Positions 43,765-52,340 of a stretch of 64,000 nucleotides of DNA are shown here, one piece after another; within the stretch, counting starts at the first letter, position 1; each line of letters starts with the position of its first letter. The notes beneath the pieces were generated by a model that made no database searches, was not told the origin of the DNA, and was given only the letters and a program-made list of their open reading frames with translations. This stretch comes from an uncultured Oscillospiraceae bacterium. Lineage in GTDB: Bacteria; Bacillota; Clostridia; Oscillospirales; Oscillospiraceae. A program made the position numbers and the translations under genes. The stretch is from the NCBI GenBank assembly GCA_947626265.1, contig CANQRM010000003.1, positions 116,030-180,029 on the forward strand, given 5' to 3'.

Positions 43765-43783
43765 GCAAGACACAAAAACAAAG

Positions 43784-43815
43784 GGAGGCAAATACCCCCA
43801 GGGGTGTTTGCCTCC
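43784..43815 (+). terminator. Hairpin between dctM and the cupin gene
   Basis: 15-bp stem GGAGGCAAATACCCC / GGGGTGTTTGCCTCC (one G-T pair), 2-nt loop and a short pyrimidine tail CTCTTG. Probably a partial terminator. Confidence 0.6.
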
Positions 43816-43839
43816 TCTTGCGGAAAGGAGTATAATATC

Positions 43840-44190
43840 ATGCTGAGCTATCCCGAGAAAAAACAGCGCTGGGTGGAATACGCCAGGTGCGTCCCCGCCT
43901 CCGGGGGCGAGGGCGTGACCCGCCGGGTCCTGGCCTTCACGGACAGTGTCATGTGCGTGGAAAACCGCTTTGAAAAGGGCGCCGTAGGATCCCTGCACAG
44001 CCACCCCCACACCCAGATCACCTACGTGGTCAGCGGGGCCTTCTCCTTCACCATCGACGGCGAGACACGCACCGTCCGGGCGGGGGACACCCTCCTTAAA
44101 GAGGACGGCGTGCCCCACGGGTGCGTGTGCCTGGAGGCGGGCGTGCTGCTGGACGTGTTCTCCCCCATGCGGGAGGACTTTGTCAATTAA
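43840..44190 (+). CDS. Cupin-domain protein (KdgF-like)
   Basis: 116 aa from the ATG at 43840, nine bases after AAGGAG. Cupin motif 1 is SLHSHPHTQITYVVSGAFSFTIDG and motif 2 is LLKEDGVPHGCVCLEAG; the metal ligands His-His-Gln/Glu-His are present. Small cupins at uronate loci include KdgF, which linearises unsaturated uronates from pectin or alginate. The position after dctPQM favours that role, but the family is broad. Confidence 0.8.
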   Translation: MLSYPEKKQRWVEYARCVPASGGEGVTRRVLAFTDSVMCVENRFEKGAVGSLHSHPHTQITYVVSGAFSFTIDGETRTVRAGDTLLKEDGVPHGCVCLEAGVLLDVFSPMREDFVN

Positions 44191-44235
44191 CATAATTCTA
44201 TTTACATAACACTATCGGCACCACAGGAGGCAGCG

Positions 44236-45387
44236 ATGACCAGGTTCTATCTCATACGCCACGCGGAGGCGGAGGGCAACCTCTACCGCCGGGCCCAGGG
44301 ACAGTATGACTCCAACATCACCATGCTGGGCCGCCGGCAGGTGGCCGCCCTGGCGGAGCGGTTTAAAACCGAACATATCGACGCCCTGTGGGCCAGCGAC
44401 CTCATCCGCACCCAGTCCACCGCCAGCGCCATCTTAAAGTACCATCCGGAACTCACGATGCACACGGACAAGGCCCTCCGGGAGGTGGATGTGGGCTGCT
44501 GGGAGGACCATACCTGGGGGGAGATCGGCCGGGACTTCGCTGAGCAGTATTGGTTCTTCACCCACGACCCGGCAAAATGGCATGTGCAGGGCTCCGAGGA
44601 CTATGCCGCATTGCTTGCCCGGCTCAAGGGGGCCCTGCTGGGCTTGGCGGAGGCATATCCCGGCAAGACCGTGGCGGCGGTGAGCCATGCCTTCGCCATC
44701 CGCTCCCTGGCCTCGGATCTGTCCGGCACCCCCTTCGGGGAGATGCCCTTTGGCGACAACACCGCCGTCACCACCATCGAGGCGGAGGGCGGCGCCCTGC
44801 GGCTCGTCTCCTACGGCGACGGGGCCCACCTGGGGGAATTGAGCACCTTCGCCCGGCAGGGCCTGGCGGGAAACCACCGGGGCAAAAAGGCGGACGGGAC
44901 CTTCGCGCCCATGGACCCGCGGGAGGAGAGCGGGCTCTACACCCGGGTCTATCGGGAGACGTGGCAGGCCAGCCATGGGGACCTGACAGGCTTCGTGCCC
45001 GCGCTGTACCTCACGGAGGCCGCCCGCCGGGCGGAGGAGGATCCCCGGTGCCTGGTGAAGATATCCTATGAGGACGCCCTGGCCGGGCTCATCGAGCTGG
45101 ACCCGGACAGGGGAGAGGAGGAGCACGCCGGGTGGATCAGCCTCATCTGGGTGGAGGAGGCTATGCGCCAGCGTCGGTTCGGCGCCCAGCTTTTGGGCCA
45201 CGCGGTGAGCTATTTCCGCCATAAGGGCCGGGACAAGCTGCGCCTGCACGTGTCCCAGACCAACGACGACGCCCTGCGGTTTTACGAGGCCGTGGGCTTT
45301 CGCAGGACCGGGACGGCCCGGGGCGTGGGCGGGCCGCTCTATCTCATGGAGATGGACATCGCCCCCCGGGTGTGGCGCCTGCCATGA
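44236..45387 (+). CDS. Fusion of a histidine phosphatase and a GNAT acetyltransferase
   Basis: 383 aa. Residues 1-200 are a phosphoglycerate-mutase-type phosphatase: FYLIRHAEAEGN with the catalytic His, then REVDVGCWEDHTWGEI and AVSHAFAIRSL with the second His. Residues ~225-375 are a GNAT domain: ISLIWVEEAMRQRRFGAQLLGHAV (acetyl-CoA site), LRLHVSQTNDDALRFYEAVGF. No break lies between them. Its stop overlaps the start of the metallophosphoesterase gene, so the two are coupled. Substrates unknown. Confidence 0.88.
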   Translation: MTRFYLIRHAEAEGNLYRRAQGQYDSNITMLGRRQVAALAERFKTEHIDALWASDLIRTQSTASAILKYHPELTMHTDKALREVDVGCWEDHTWGEIGRDFAEQYWFFTHDPAKWHVQGSEDYAALLARLKGALLGLAEAYPGKTVAAVSHAFAIRSLASDLSGTPFGEMPFGDNTAVTTIEAEGGALRLVSYGDGAHLGELSTFARQGLAGNHRGKKADGTFAPMDPREESGLYTRVYRETWQASHGDLTGFVPALYLTEAARRAEEDPRCLVKISYEDALAGLIELDPDRGEEEHAGWISLIWVEEAMRQRRFGAQLLGHAVSYFRHKGRDKLRLHVSQTNDDALRFYEAVGFRRTGTARGVGGPLYLMEMDIAPRVWRLP

Positions 45388-46493
45388 GGCCGTCGCCGCT
45401 GTATCTGGACGCCCCGCCGAAGGTGGAGCGGGTGCATATCGGCCGGGACCGGCGCATTGTCTGTATCTCGGATATCCACGGGGACCTGGCGTGCCTGAAG
45501 GGCCTGCTGGAGAAATGCGCCCTGACGGACCGGGACGTGCTCATGCTGGTGGGGGACATCCTGGAAAAGGGGCCCGATTCCCTTGGCACGCTGCGGTACG
45601 TGATGGCGCTCAGTCAGGAGCGGGAGTTGCACGCTGTGTGCGGCAACTGCGACTTCTGGCAGAACTTCTGCGACTATCCCGAGGACCCGGGCCAGAACGC
45701 ATTCTACCTCCAATACCTGGTGGGACGCAACCGGGGCTGGGGCGACGGGCTCATCGCCCAGATGCTCCGTGAACAGGGCATCGCCATCCGCCCGGATATG
45801 GACCTTTCCGCCGCGAAGGCGGCGGTGCGGGATAACTACGCCCCGGAGCTTGACTTCCTCCGTACCCTGCCCCACATCATCGAGACGGAGGACTATACCT
45901 TCGTCCACGGCGGCCTCGCGCCGGAAAAGGGCGCCTTCGCCTGCATGAAACTGGACGCCTACCGCGCCGTGGCGCGGCCCCACGAGAAGTGGACCGTGGT
46001 GGGCCACTGGCCGCTGGTGCTGTACCATGAGGACGTGGTGGACGCCCGTCCCATCGTGGACGAGGACCTGAAGCTCATCAGCATCGACGGCGGGCGGGTA
46101 TTGAAGGACGATGGGCAGCTGAACGCCTTCTTCCTGCCGGACATGACGTGGACGAGTTACGACGGCTTCCCCGCCGCCCGGGTAAAGACGGCCCAGGCGG
46201 CCAATGAGCGGCACTGGTATATCCGTTACGGGGACAATGCCGTCCAGATACTGGACGAGGCGGAGGGCTTCTGCCGGGTGCGGCATATCCGCACGGGGTA
46301 CGTGATGGAAAACGTCCCCGCGGACCACATCCTGACCCGGGACGGGGACCGGGCCACCATCAACGACATCACCGACTACCGCCTGCCCCTGAACGCGGGA
46401 GATGAGATATCCGTGGTCCGCAAAACGCCCCGGGGCATCATGTGCAAAAAAGACGGCGTCTCCGGCTGGTACTACGGGGAAATAGAAGAATAG
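45384..46493 (+). CDS. Calcineurin-like metallophosphoesterase with a C-terminal SH3-like domain
   Basis: 369 aa from the ATG at 45384, which overlaps the previous stop. Metal motifs: CISDIHGDLACLKGLL, LVGDILEKGPDSL, CGNCDFW, then FVHGGL and VVGHWPL. They match serine/threonine-phosphatase or Ap4A-hydrolase-like enzymes. The last 95 residues (WYIRYGDNAVQILDEAEGF, SVVRKTPRGIMC, GVSGWYYGEIEE) look like an SH3-like fold, which is unusual for a cytoplasmic phosphatase of this class. Confidence 0.85.
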   Translation: MRPSPLYLDAPPKVERVHIGRDRRIVCISDIHGDLACLKGLLEKCALTDRDVLMLVGDILEKGPDSLGTLRYVMALSQERELHAVCGNCDFWQNFCDYPEDPGQNAFYLQYLVGRNRGWGDGLIAQMLREQGIAIRPDMDLSAAKAAVRDNYAPELDFLRTLPHIIETEDYTFVHGGLAPEKGAFACMKLDAYRAVARPHEKWTVVGHWPLVLYHEDVVDARPIVDEDLKLISIDGGRVLKDDGQLNAFFLPDMTWTSYDGFPAARVKTAQAANERHWYIRYGDNAVQILDEAEGFCRVRHIRTGYVMENVPADHILTRDGDRATINDITDYRLPLNAGDEISVVRKTPRGIMCKKDGVSGWYYGEIEE

Positions 46494-46498
46494 AAACG

Positions 46499-46711
46499 TC
46501 ATTTCCACTGGTCTGCCGCGGCTATCCCAAAATGCTTCTGGATGCGAAAAACCACATTTACGCTCAGGTTTGGCGGAAAATCTCCTCTTTCCAGCAGGGT
46601 AATCGTCCTGACGCTCACACCAAGAAGATGGGCCATCTGCCTTTTGGAAAGACCGTTTTGCTGGCGAAGGTCCGTGATATTTCGCATGAAATTGTTAATG
46701 CTGTCATCCAT
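46499..46711 (-). CDS. XRE-family HTH regulator
   Basis: 70 aa: NITDLRQQNGLSKRQMAHLLGVSVRTITLLERGDFPPNLSVNVVFRIQKHFG. A bare HTH of the YgzD type with no other domain. It converges with the phosphoesterase gene with only 5 bp between stops. Targets unknown. Confidence 0.85.
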   Translation of the reverse strand: MDDSINNFMRNITDLRQQNGLSKRQMAHLLGVSVRTITLLERGDFPPNLSVNVVFRIQKHFGIAAADQWK

Positions 46712-46797
46712 TTCTGTTCCTCCGATCTGTGGCTGAGGACAGTTTAGCAGAATGAATGAGGTAAGATGCTCCTATATAGGTGCAAAGAAAGTTTTAC

Positions 46798-46820
46798 GCC
46801 CCGGGGTCCCCCCCGGGGCG
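46798..46820. terminator. GC-rich hairpin after higA
   Basis: Stem of about 9 bp built on CGCCCGGGG and its near complement; no strong T-run. Probable terminator. Confidence 0.45.
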
Positions 46821-46839
46821 CGGTTTATTTTGGAATGAA

Positions 46840-47142
46840 TTATACGGACGCGGACTGGAACGGGCGGATGTCCCGTATCTCCTTGGCCATGCTGGCTTTC
46901 AGTTCCCGGAGGTCGATGTCGTTCTGCATATCCAGAAAATAGCGGTCCGAGACGCCGAAATACTTTGCCAGGCGCAGAGAAGTGTCCGCCGTGATCTTCC
47001 GCCGGTCGTGAAGAATGTCCTGTATCCGGGACGTGGGAACATGGATGGCCTGGGCCAGCTTATAAGCCGACACGCCCAGCGGCTCCATGAATTCCTCCCA
47101 CAGTATCTCGCTCATCTTGGGGGTAGGTATCGTGTCAGGCAT
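46840..47142 (-). CDS. higA: HigA-type antitoxin without a toxin
   Basis: 100 aa. HigA/VapI pattern: PTPKMSEILWEEFMEPLGVSAYKLAQAIHVPTSRIQDILHDRRKITADTSLRLAKYFGVSDRYFLDMQN. The toxin higB normally lies immediately upstream, but here prfC ends 14 bp upstream and no HigB-like reading frame is present on either side. It may be a retained orphan that now acts as a regulator. Confidence 0.88.
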   Translation of the reverse strand: MPDTIPTPKMSEILWEEFMEPLGVSAYKLAQAIHVPTSRIQDILHDRRKITADTSLRLAKYFGVSDRYFLDMQNDIDLRELKASMAKEIRDIRPFQSASV

Positions 47143-47156
47143 TGGTATCCTCTCCT

Positions 47157-48749
47157 TTAATTCTGTTTAAACTCCCGCAGCACCAATCCCGGATTCTTTT
47201 CCTCGGCCCAGCGGATGGACCACTGGCCGCCGAAGACGAGAAGGTCGTTTCCGCGGAAGTCCTGGACCCAGCGGCTGTCGGTGCCGAGATTCAGGCGGCT
47301 CAGGTCCATGTCCTTGTTCTCCACCCAGCGGACGAACTGGTAGGGCAGGCCCCGGCGGCGCACTTCCACGCCGTACTCGGTCTTGAGGCGGTACTCCAGC
47401 ACCTCCAGCTGCAGCACGCCCACCACGCCCACGATGACCTCTTCCAGGCCGGCGCCGGGGGCGTGGAAAATTTGTATCGCGCCCTCCTGGGCGATCTCCA
47501 TCATGCCCTTTTCGAACTGTTTGCGCTTCATGGTGTCGATGCGCTCCACGGCGGCGAATATCTCCGGGGCGAAGGTAGGGATGCCCTCGAAGGTGACCTT
47601 TTGGCTCTTGTCGCACACCGTGTCGCCGATGGCGAAGATGCCGGGATCAAAGATGCCGATGATGTCGCCGGCATAGGCCTCGTCGATGATCTGGCGGCTG
47701 TCGGCCATCATCTGCTGGGGCTGGGCCAGGCGCAGGGTCTTGCTCCCCTGGACGTGCAGGTATTCCCTGTCCCGCTCGAACTTGCCGGACACCACCCGCA
47801 TGAAGGCGATGCGGTCCCGGTGGGCCTTGTTCATGTTGGCCTGTATTTTGAACACGAACGCGGAGAAATGGTCATCGAAGGGGTCCACGGTGCCTTCCGC
47901 GGCCTCCCGGGGCAGGGGCGGGGGCGTGAGCTCCAGGAAGCTCTTCAAAAAGGGCTCCACGCCGAAGTTGGTCAGCGCCGAGCCGAAGAACACCGGGCTC
48001 AGCTGGCCCTTGTGGACCTGGTCCAGGTCGAACTCATAGCCCGCCCCGTCCAGCAGTTCCACGTCCGCCTCCAGCGTCTCCCGGAGTGTCGTGCCCAGCA
48101 GCGCGTCCAGCGCGGTGGTGTCCTCCAGGGTATGCTCCTCCGCCTGGATGCGGCTGGCGCCCCGGTGGGCGTCGCCGAAGGAGAGTATCTTGCCGCTCTG
48201 GCGGTCATAGACCCCCTTGAAGTCCCGGCCGCAGCCGATGGGCCAGTTCATGGGGTAGGTGCCGATGCCGAACTCCTGTTCCAGCTGCTCCATCAGGTCG
48301 TAGGGGCTGCGGGCCTCCCGGTCCAGCTTGTTGATGAAGGTGAAGATGGGGATGTGGCGCATGGCGCAGACCTTGAAGAGCTTCCTGGTCTGGGGCTCGA
48401 TGCCCTTGGCCGCGTCGATGACCATCACGGCGCTGTCCGCCGCCATGAGGGTGCGGTAGGTGTCCTCGGAGAAGTCCTGGTGGCCCGGGGTGTCCAGGAT
48501 GTTGATGCAGCAGCCGTCATACTCGAACTGCATGACGGAGGAGGTGATGGAGATGCCCCGCTGCTTTTCAAGCTCCATCCAGTCCGATACCGCGTGGCGG
48601 GCGGAGACCTTGCCCTTCACCGCCCCGGCCAGCTGTATGGCGCCTCCGTAGAGAAGGAGCTTTTCCGTGAGCGTGGTCTTGCCCGCGTCCGGGTGGGAGA
48701 TGATGGCGAAGGTCCGCCGGCGGCGTATCTCGTTTTTCAAGTCGGCCAT
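47157..48749 (-). CDS. prfC: Peptide chain release factor 3
   Basis: 530 aa GTPase that recycles RF1/RF2 from the ribosome. Seen: G1 ISHPDAGKTTLTEKLL, G2 region RGISITSSVMQF, G3 DTPGHQDFSEDTYRTL, G4 FINKLDRE, and the RF3-specific C-terminal part GVVGVLQLEVLEYRLKTEYGVEV. Complete. A good promoter lies just upstream. Confidence 0.96.
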   Translation of the reverse strand: MADLKNEIRRRRTFAIISHPDAGKTTLTEKLLLYGGAIQLAGAVKGKVSARHAVSDWMELEKQRGISITSSVMQFEYDGCCINILDTPGHQDFSEDTYRTLMAADSAVMVIDAAKGIEPQTRKLFKVCAMRHIPIFTFINKLDREARSPYDLMEQLEQEFGIGTYPMNWPIGCGRDFKGVYDRQSGKILSFGDAHRGASRIQAEEHTLEDTTALDALLGTTLRETLEADVELLDGAGYEFDLDQVHKGQLSPVFFGSALTNFGVEPFLKSFLELTPPPLPREAAEGTVDPFDDHFSAFVFKIQANMNKAHRDRIAFMRVVSGKFERDREYLHVQGSKTLRLAQPQQMMADSRQIIDEAYAGDIIGIFDPGIFAIGDTVCDKSQKVTFEGIPTFAPEIFAAVERIDTMKRKQFEKGMMEIAQEGAIQIFHAPGAGLEEVIVGVVGVLQLEVLEYRLKTEYGVEVRRRGLPYQFVRWVENKDMDLSRLNLGTDSRWVQDFRGNDLLVFGGQWSIRWAEEKNPGLVLREFKQN

Positions 48750-48785
48750 GATAATACCTGCCTCAATAAACTCATGTAAGTTGTA

Positions 48786-48814
48786 ATATTATCATCCCGG
48801 CAAGAGAAAATCAA
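48786..48814 (-). promoter_or_regulatory. Promoter of prfC
   Basis: Minus strand TTGATT (48814-48809), 17-nt spacer, TAATAT (48791-48786). Confidence 0.65.
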
Positions 48815-48846
48815 TTCCCCGGACTGCCCGGTCCGGGAATTTTTTT
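48814..48846 (+). terminator. Terminator-like hairpin with T7 run and no gene upstream
   Basis: ATTCC(C)CCGGAC pairs with GTCCGGGAAT (one bulged C), then TTTTTTT. On the plus strand nothing coding precedes it. It lies about 80 bp ahead of the LtaS-like gene, so it may stop antisense or leader transcription. Confidence 0.5.
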
Positions 48847-48924
48847 ACTTTCCCGACGGCGTCCGCCCCCTTTCGACAGGCCCTTTGGGCCATGCTAGGA
48901 GCATACGGAGAGGGGGCAGGCATT

Positions 48925-50079
48925 ATGCGGCGCGTGATATTCACAGTCCTGGCGGTCGTGCTGGCTATCGTCATATCCCTGCGGGTGGAGCGGGAGCCGG
49001 CGGCGGTATCGGCCCTGGCACCGGTGCACTGGGATGCTGAGCGCTACAACGTGATGGCGGAGCCCTACGGCGTCGGGGACCTGCAGACCGCCGGCAGCGG
49101 GGCGAGGGCGGAGATAGAAAGTTACTATCTGGGCCGGGTCCCCACCCTGAAAAACGGCTGCACCGGCCTGCTGGCGGGGCAGAACGTGGTGCTCATCCTG
49201 GCGGCGGACTGGCAGTCGGACGGCTCTTCGCCTATATTGGACAGGCTCTCCGCCGAGGGGGCGCGGTTCACGGACGTCTACGCCCCGGACTGGTATCAGG
49301 GTCCGGAGGGGCGGGAGTTCGCGCTGCTCACAGGCATGACGCCGGTCACCGTGCAGGAGCGGACAGCCCTGGCCTGGACCGGCGGGCAGGGGATATGCCT
49401 GCCCTTCGCCCTGGGGGAGAGCCTGGGCCGGGCGGGATATGATACCTGGGCGTTCCCCGCCCGGGCGGGGTATGAGGCGGCCTACAGTGCCTTGGGCTTC
49501 GGCCATGTCATGGCTCTGGGGGCGGACCTCTCTGACCGCCTGAATGACCTGGGGGCGGGGCCGTGGCTTGCCTACCAGGTCCTGCCGGGGGACGGGGAGG
49601 GGGCGGTCACATCCCTCATGACGGCCCTGGCCAGCCGGGGCCTCGGGCGAAACACGGCGGTGTGCGTTCTCACCGGGAGCGCCGAGCCCCTGCGGGGACA
49701 TATGTTCCTGTGGGGCGAGGGCCTTTCCGGCCTCACCGTGGACATGCCCTGCTCGGAGCTGGATATCGCGCCCACGCTCTTGAATCTGCTGGGAGTGGAG
49801 ATGGATTCCCGCTTTTTCTCCGGCCGGGACCTGTTTGCCCCGGCGGGGGAGGAGAGCGAGTACCCGGTGAGCCTCTACGGCAGCGCCTTCTCCGACTGGG
49901 TGACGGAAAAAGGCCGCTATGAGGCGGTCCACGACCTGTTCGTCCCGGCGGCGAGGGTGAACATGAGCCAGACGGAGCGGGAGCGGTACGTGTCCCGGAT
50001 GCGCTCGGAGGTCTACGGCCGGTACGTGTACGCCGGGCGGGTGCTGCAGACGGACCACTTCCGGGCGGCCCGGGGGTAA
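48925..50079 (+). CDS. LtaS/sulfatase-fold protein with catalytic residues lost
   Basis: 384 aa from the ATG at 48925 (GAGGGGG upstream). One N-terminal membrane span, not the five of LtaS. The body follows the LtaS order: NVVLILAADWQSDGSSP, RFTDVYAPDWYQG, EFALLTGMTP, HMFLWGEGLSG and SELDIAPTLLNLLGVE. But the nucleophile Thr of the GKTSDSEF region is replaced by GPEGREF, the metal Glu of the first motif by Ala, and the Asp-His pair by Gly-Ser. It is most likely an inactive, extracellular relative with a binding or structural role. Confidence 0.75.
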   Translation: MRRVIFTVLAVVLAIVISLRVEREPAAVSALAPVHWDAERYNVMAEPYGVGDLQTAGSGARAEIESYYLGRVPTLKNGCTGLLAGQNVVLILAADWQSDGSSPILDRLSAEGARFTDVYAPDWYQGPEGREFALLTGMTPVTVQERTALAWTGGQGICLPFALGESLGRAGYDTWAFPARAGYEAAYSALGFGHVMALGADLSDRLNDLGAGPWLAYQVLPGDGEGAVTSLMTALASRGLGRNTAVCVLTGSAEPLRGHMFLWGEGLSGLTVDMPCSELDIAPTLLNLLGVEMDSRFFSGRDLFAPAGEESEYPVSLYGSAFSDWVTEKGRYEAVHDLFVPAARVNMSQTERERYVSRMRSEVYGRYVYAGRVLQTDHFRAARG

Positions 50080-50089
50080 AGAAACGCTG

Positions 50090-50118
50090 TTGCGTTTGCG
50101 GAAAGACTGATGTATAAT
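50090..50118 (+). promoter_or_regulatory. Promoter of the Pro/Thr-rich secreted protein gene
   Basis: TTGCGT (50090-50095), 17-nt spacer, TATAAT (50113-50118). Confidence 0.75.
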
Positions 50119-50181
50119 ACAGATAAGTATGGACATGTGCGCCTGTGTGCGTTTCAATAGTACAGGGGGAGGGATGGTATC

Positions 50182-50895
50182 ATGAAGACAAAGCGTGTCG
50201 CGATCATACTGCTGGTGCTGGCACTGGTAGTGGGCGCGGAGGCGCTTCTCATGAGCAGCCTTACCGGGAGCGGGGGGAACGGCCCCGCCGCCACGCCGCA
50301 GCCGTCGGCCAGCGCGGTGCCCACAGATGAGCCCGCCGCCGCCACGCCCACAGCCCCGCCGGCCATGACAAGTACGTTCCGGCCCGGCGTCACAAGCCCT
50401 CCCAATAATGTGGGCAGCAACACAAGCCCCACCCGGGCCCCGGTGACCAATGCCCCTGAGCCCACCCGGGCGCCCGCCACCGCCACGCCCAAGCCCACCG
50501 CGCCTCCCACGGACCCGCCTCCTTCTGAGCGGGTGACGGCCTCCAACAGCTTCAGCTCCTATACCGGCGTGGGCCTCAATATGTCCGTCAGCTGGACGGC
50601 CACGGACCTGGGCGACGGCACCACCCGCCTTTCCATCAACGGCACCGTCAACTCCTACGCCCTGGACGTGATGAGCCTGCCGGTCTCCATCAGCTTCAGC
50701 GGCTACTCCCGCTCCCTCATGGGCAACAGCATCAGCGTGGGAGACGGCCTGCACTCCAACGGCCTGTTCTCCACCAGCATGGATGTGCCCACCGGCACCT
50801 CCGGCACCATGACGGTGACCTGGAACTACAACGGCACCTACAGCGGCACGGAGATCGCCGACGTGACCGCCTCCGACTTCGTCTATACCAACTGA
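50182..50895 (+). CDS. Secreted or membrane-anchored protein with a Pro/Thr linker and beta domain
   Basis: 237 aa; GGGGGAGGG precedes the ATG. A hydrophobic N-terminal segment VAIILLVLALVVGAEALLM acts as signal or anchor. Residues ~35-115 are a low-complexity linker of Ala, Pro and Thr. The C-terminal ~120 residues alternate Ser/Thr and hydrophobic residues (VSWTATDLGDGTTRLSING, SGTMTVTWNYNGTYSG) as in an immunoglobulin-like fold. No family recognised; an envelope role is likely. Confidence 0.75.
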   Translation: MKTKRVAIILLVLALVVGAEALLMSSLTGSGGNGPAATPQPSASAVPTDEPAAATPTAPPAMTSTFRPGVTSPPNNVGSNTSPTRAPVTNAPEPTRAPATATPKPTAPPTDPPPSERVTASNSFSSYTGVGLNMSVSWTATDLGDGTTRLSINGTVNSYALDVMSLPVSISFSGYSRSLMGNSISVGDGLHSNGLFSTSMDVPTGTSGTMTVTWNYNGTYSGTEIADVTASDFVYTN

Positions 50896-50909
50896 TATAA
50901 GCCCCTCAC

Positions 50910-50940
50910 GGCCCCGGTACGGTGTGCCGGGGCCTCATTT
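50910..50940 (+). terminator. Terminator after the secreted protein gene
   Basis: Stem GGCCCCGG / CCGGGGCC with a 9-nt loop, then TCATTTTG. Confidence 0.65.
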
Positions 50941-50964
50941 TGTGAACAGCACCGGAGGGAGAAG

Positions 50965-52326
50965 ATGAAACGAGAGACGTTTGGCTCCCGGCTGGGCTTC
51001 CTGCTGGTGAGCGCCGGGTGCGCCATCGGCATCGGCAACGTGTGGCGGTTCCCCTATGTGGCTGGCCAGAACGGCGGGGGCCTGTTCGTGTTGTTCTACC
51101 TCGTCTTCCTGTTCATCATGGGCGTGCCCGTGCTGACCATGGAGCTGGCCGTGGGCCGGGCGGGGCGGAAGAGCGCTCTGCGGGCCTTCCAGGCGCTGGA
51201 GCCCAAAGGGACCAAGTGGCACATCCATGGCGTGGTGTGCATGATCGGCAACTACATCCTCATGATGTACTACACCACCGTGTCTGGCTGGATGCTGGGC
51301 TATTTCGTCAAGTTCCTCACCGGCACTTTTAATGGCATGGACGCCGGGGCGGTGGATGGGGTGTTCTCCGCCCTGATGGCGAGCCCTATGGAGATGACCC
51401 TCTGGATGGCGCTGGTGGTGCTCTTCGGCTTTCTGGTGGTGAGCCTGGGCTTGCAGGGCGGCCTGGAGCGCATCAGCAAGGTGCTCATGAGCTCCCTGCT
51501 TGTGCTCATCGTGGTGCTGGCCGTGCACTCCATCCTCCTGCCCGGGGCGGGGGAGGGGCTCAGGTTCTACCTGGTGCCCCACCTGGACCAGGCCATGGAG
51601 ATGGGCCTTGGGAAGGTCATCACCGCGGCCATGAACCAGGCGTTCTTCACCCTGGGCCTGGGCATTGCGTCCATGGAGATATTCGGAAGCTATATGTCTA
51701 AGGACAACACCCTCGCCGGGGAGGCTGTACGCATCGGCGCGCTGGATACCTTCGTGGCGCTGTGCAGCGGCCTTATCATCTTTCCGGCCTGCTTTGCCTT
51801 CCACGTGGAGCCCGCGGCGGGCCCGCCCCTCATCTTTCTCACCCTGCCCAAGGTGTTCGTGAACATGGCCGGGGGCCGGCTGTGGGGGACCTTATTCTTC
51901 CTCTTCATGACCTTTGCCGGATTCTCCACGGTCATCGCCGTGTTCGAGAACATCATCGCCGCCTGCATCGACAACCTGGGCTGGAGCCGGAAAAAGGCGG
52001 TGCTTTTAAACGCGGTGTTCATGCTGGCGGCGAGCCTGCCCTGCGTGCTGGGGTTCAATGTGTGGAGAGATGTGCGCCTGCTGGGCGGCCGGGATGTGCT
52101 GGACACGGAGGACTTCCTCGTCAGCAATCTGCTGGTGCCCATCGGCTCGCTGGTATACCTGCTGTTCTGCGTGAGCAAGTGGGGCTGGGGCTATGACAAA
52201 TACATGGCCGAGGCCAACACCGGCGCGGGCCTGCGCCTGCCGGAGGGGAAGGGCATGAAGTTCTACCTGCGGTTCATCCTGCCGGTGCTCATCCTCATCA
52301 TCTTCATCCAGGGCCTGATCGGCTGA
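50965..52326 (+). CDS. Sodium-dependent NSS-family transporter
   Basis: 453 aa with eleven to twelve spans, like the bacterial LeuT/MhsT/Tyt1 branch. Sodium and substrate site in GCAIGIGNVWRFPYVAGQNGGG (span 1), then MELAVGRAGRKSA, AFFTLGLGIASMEIFGSYMSKD (span 6) and FAGFSTVIAVFENIIAA (span 8). These proteins import amino acids with Na+. Substrate cannot be told here. GGAGGGAG precedes the ATG. Confidence 0.92.
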   Translation: MKRETFGSRLGFLLVSAGCAIGIGNVWRFPYVAGQNGGGLFVLFYLVFLFIMGVPVLTMELAVGRAGRKSALRAFQALEPKGTKWHIHGVVCMIGNYILMMYYTTVSGWMLGYFVKFLTGTFNGMDAGAVDGVFSALMASPMEMTLWMALVVLFGFLVVSLGLQGGLERISKVLMSSLLVLIVVLAVHSILLPGAGEGLRFYLVPHLDQAMEMGLGKVITAAMNQAFFTLGLGIASMEIFGSYMSKDNTLAGEAVRIGALDTFVALCSGLIIFPACFAFHVEPAAGPPLIFLTLPKVFVNMAGGRLWGTLFFLFMTFAGFSTVIAVFENIIAACIDNLGWSRKKAVLLNAVFMLAASLPCVLGFNVWRDVRLLGGRDVLDTEDFLVSNLLVPIGSLVYLLFCVSKWGWGYDKYMAEANTGAGLRLPEGKGMKFYLRFILPVLILIIFIQGLIG

Positions 52327-52340
52327 AAAGGAGAAATGAC

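Noticed and set aside
46499..47142. Toxin-antitoxin pair formed by the two small HTH genes
   Set aside because: Both encode DNA-binding HTH proteins; neither is a toxin.
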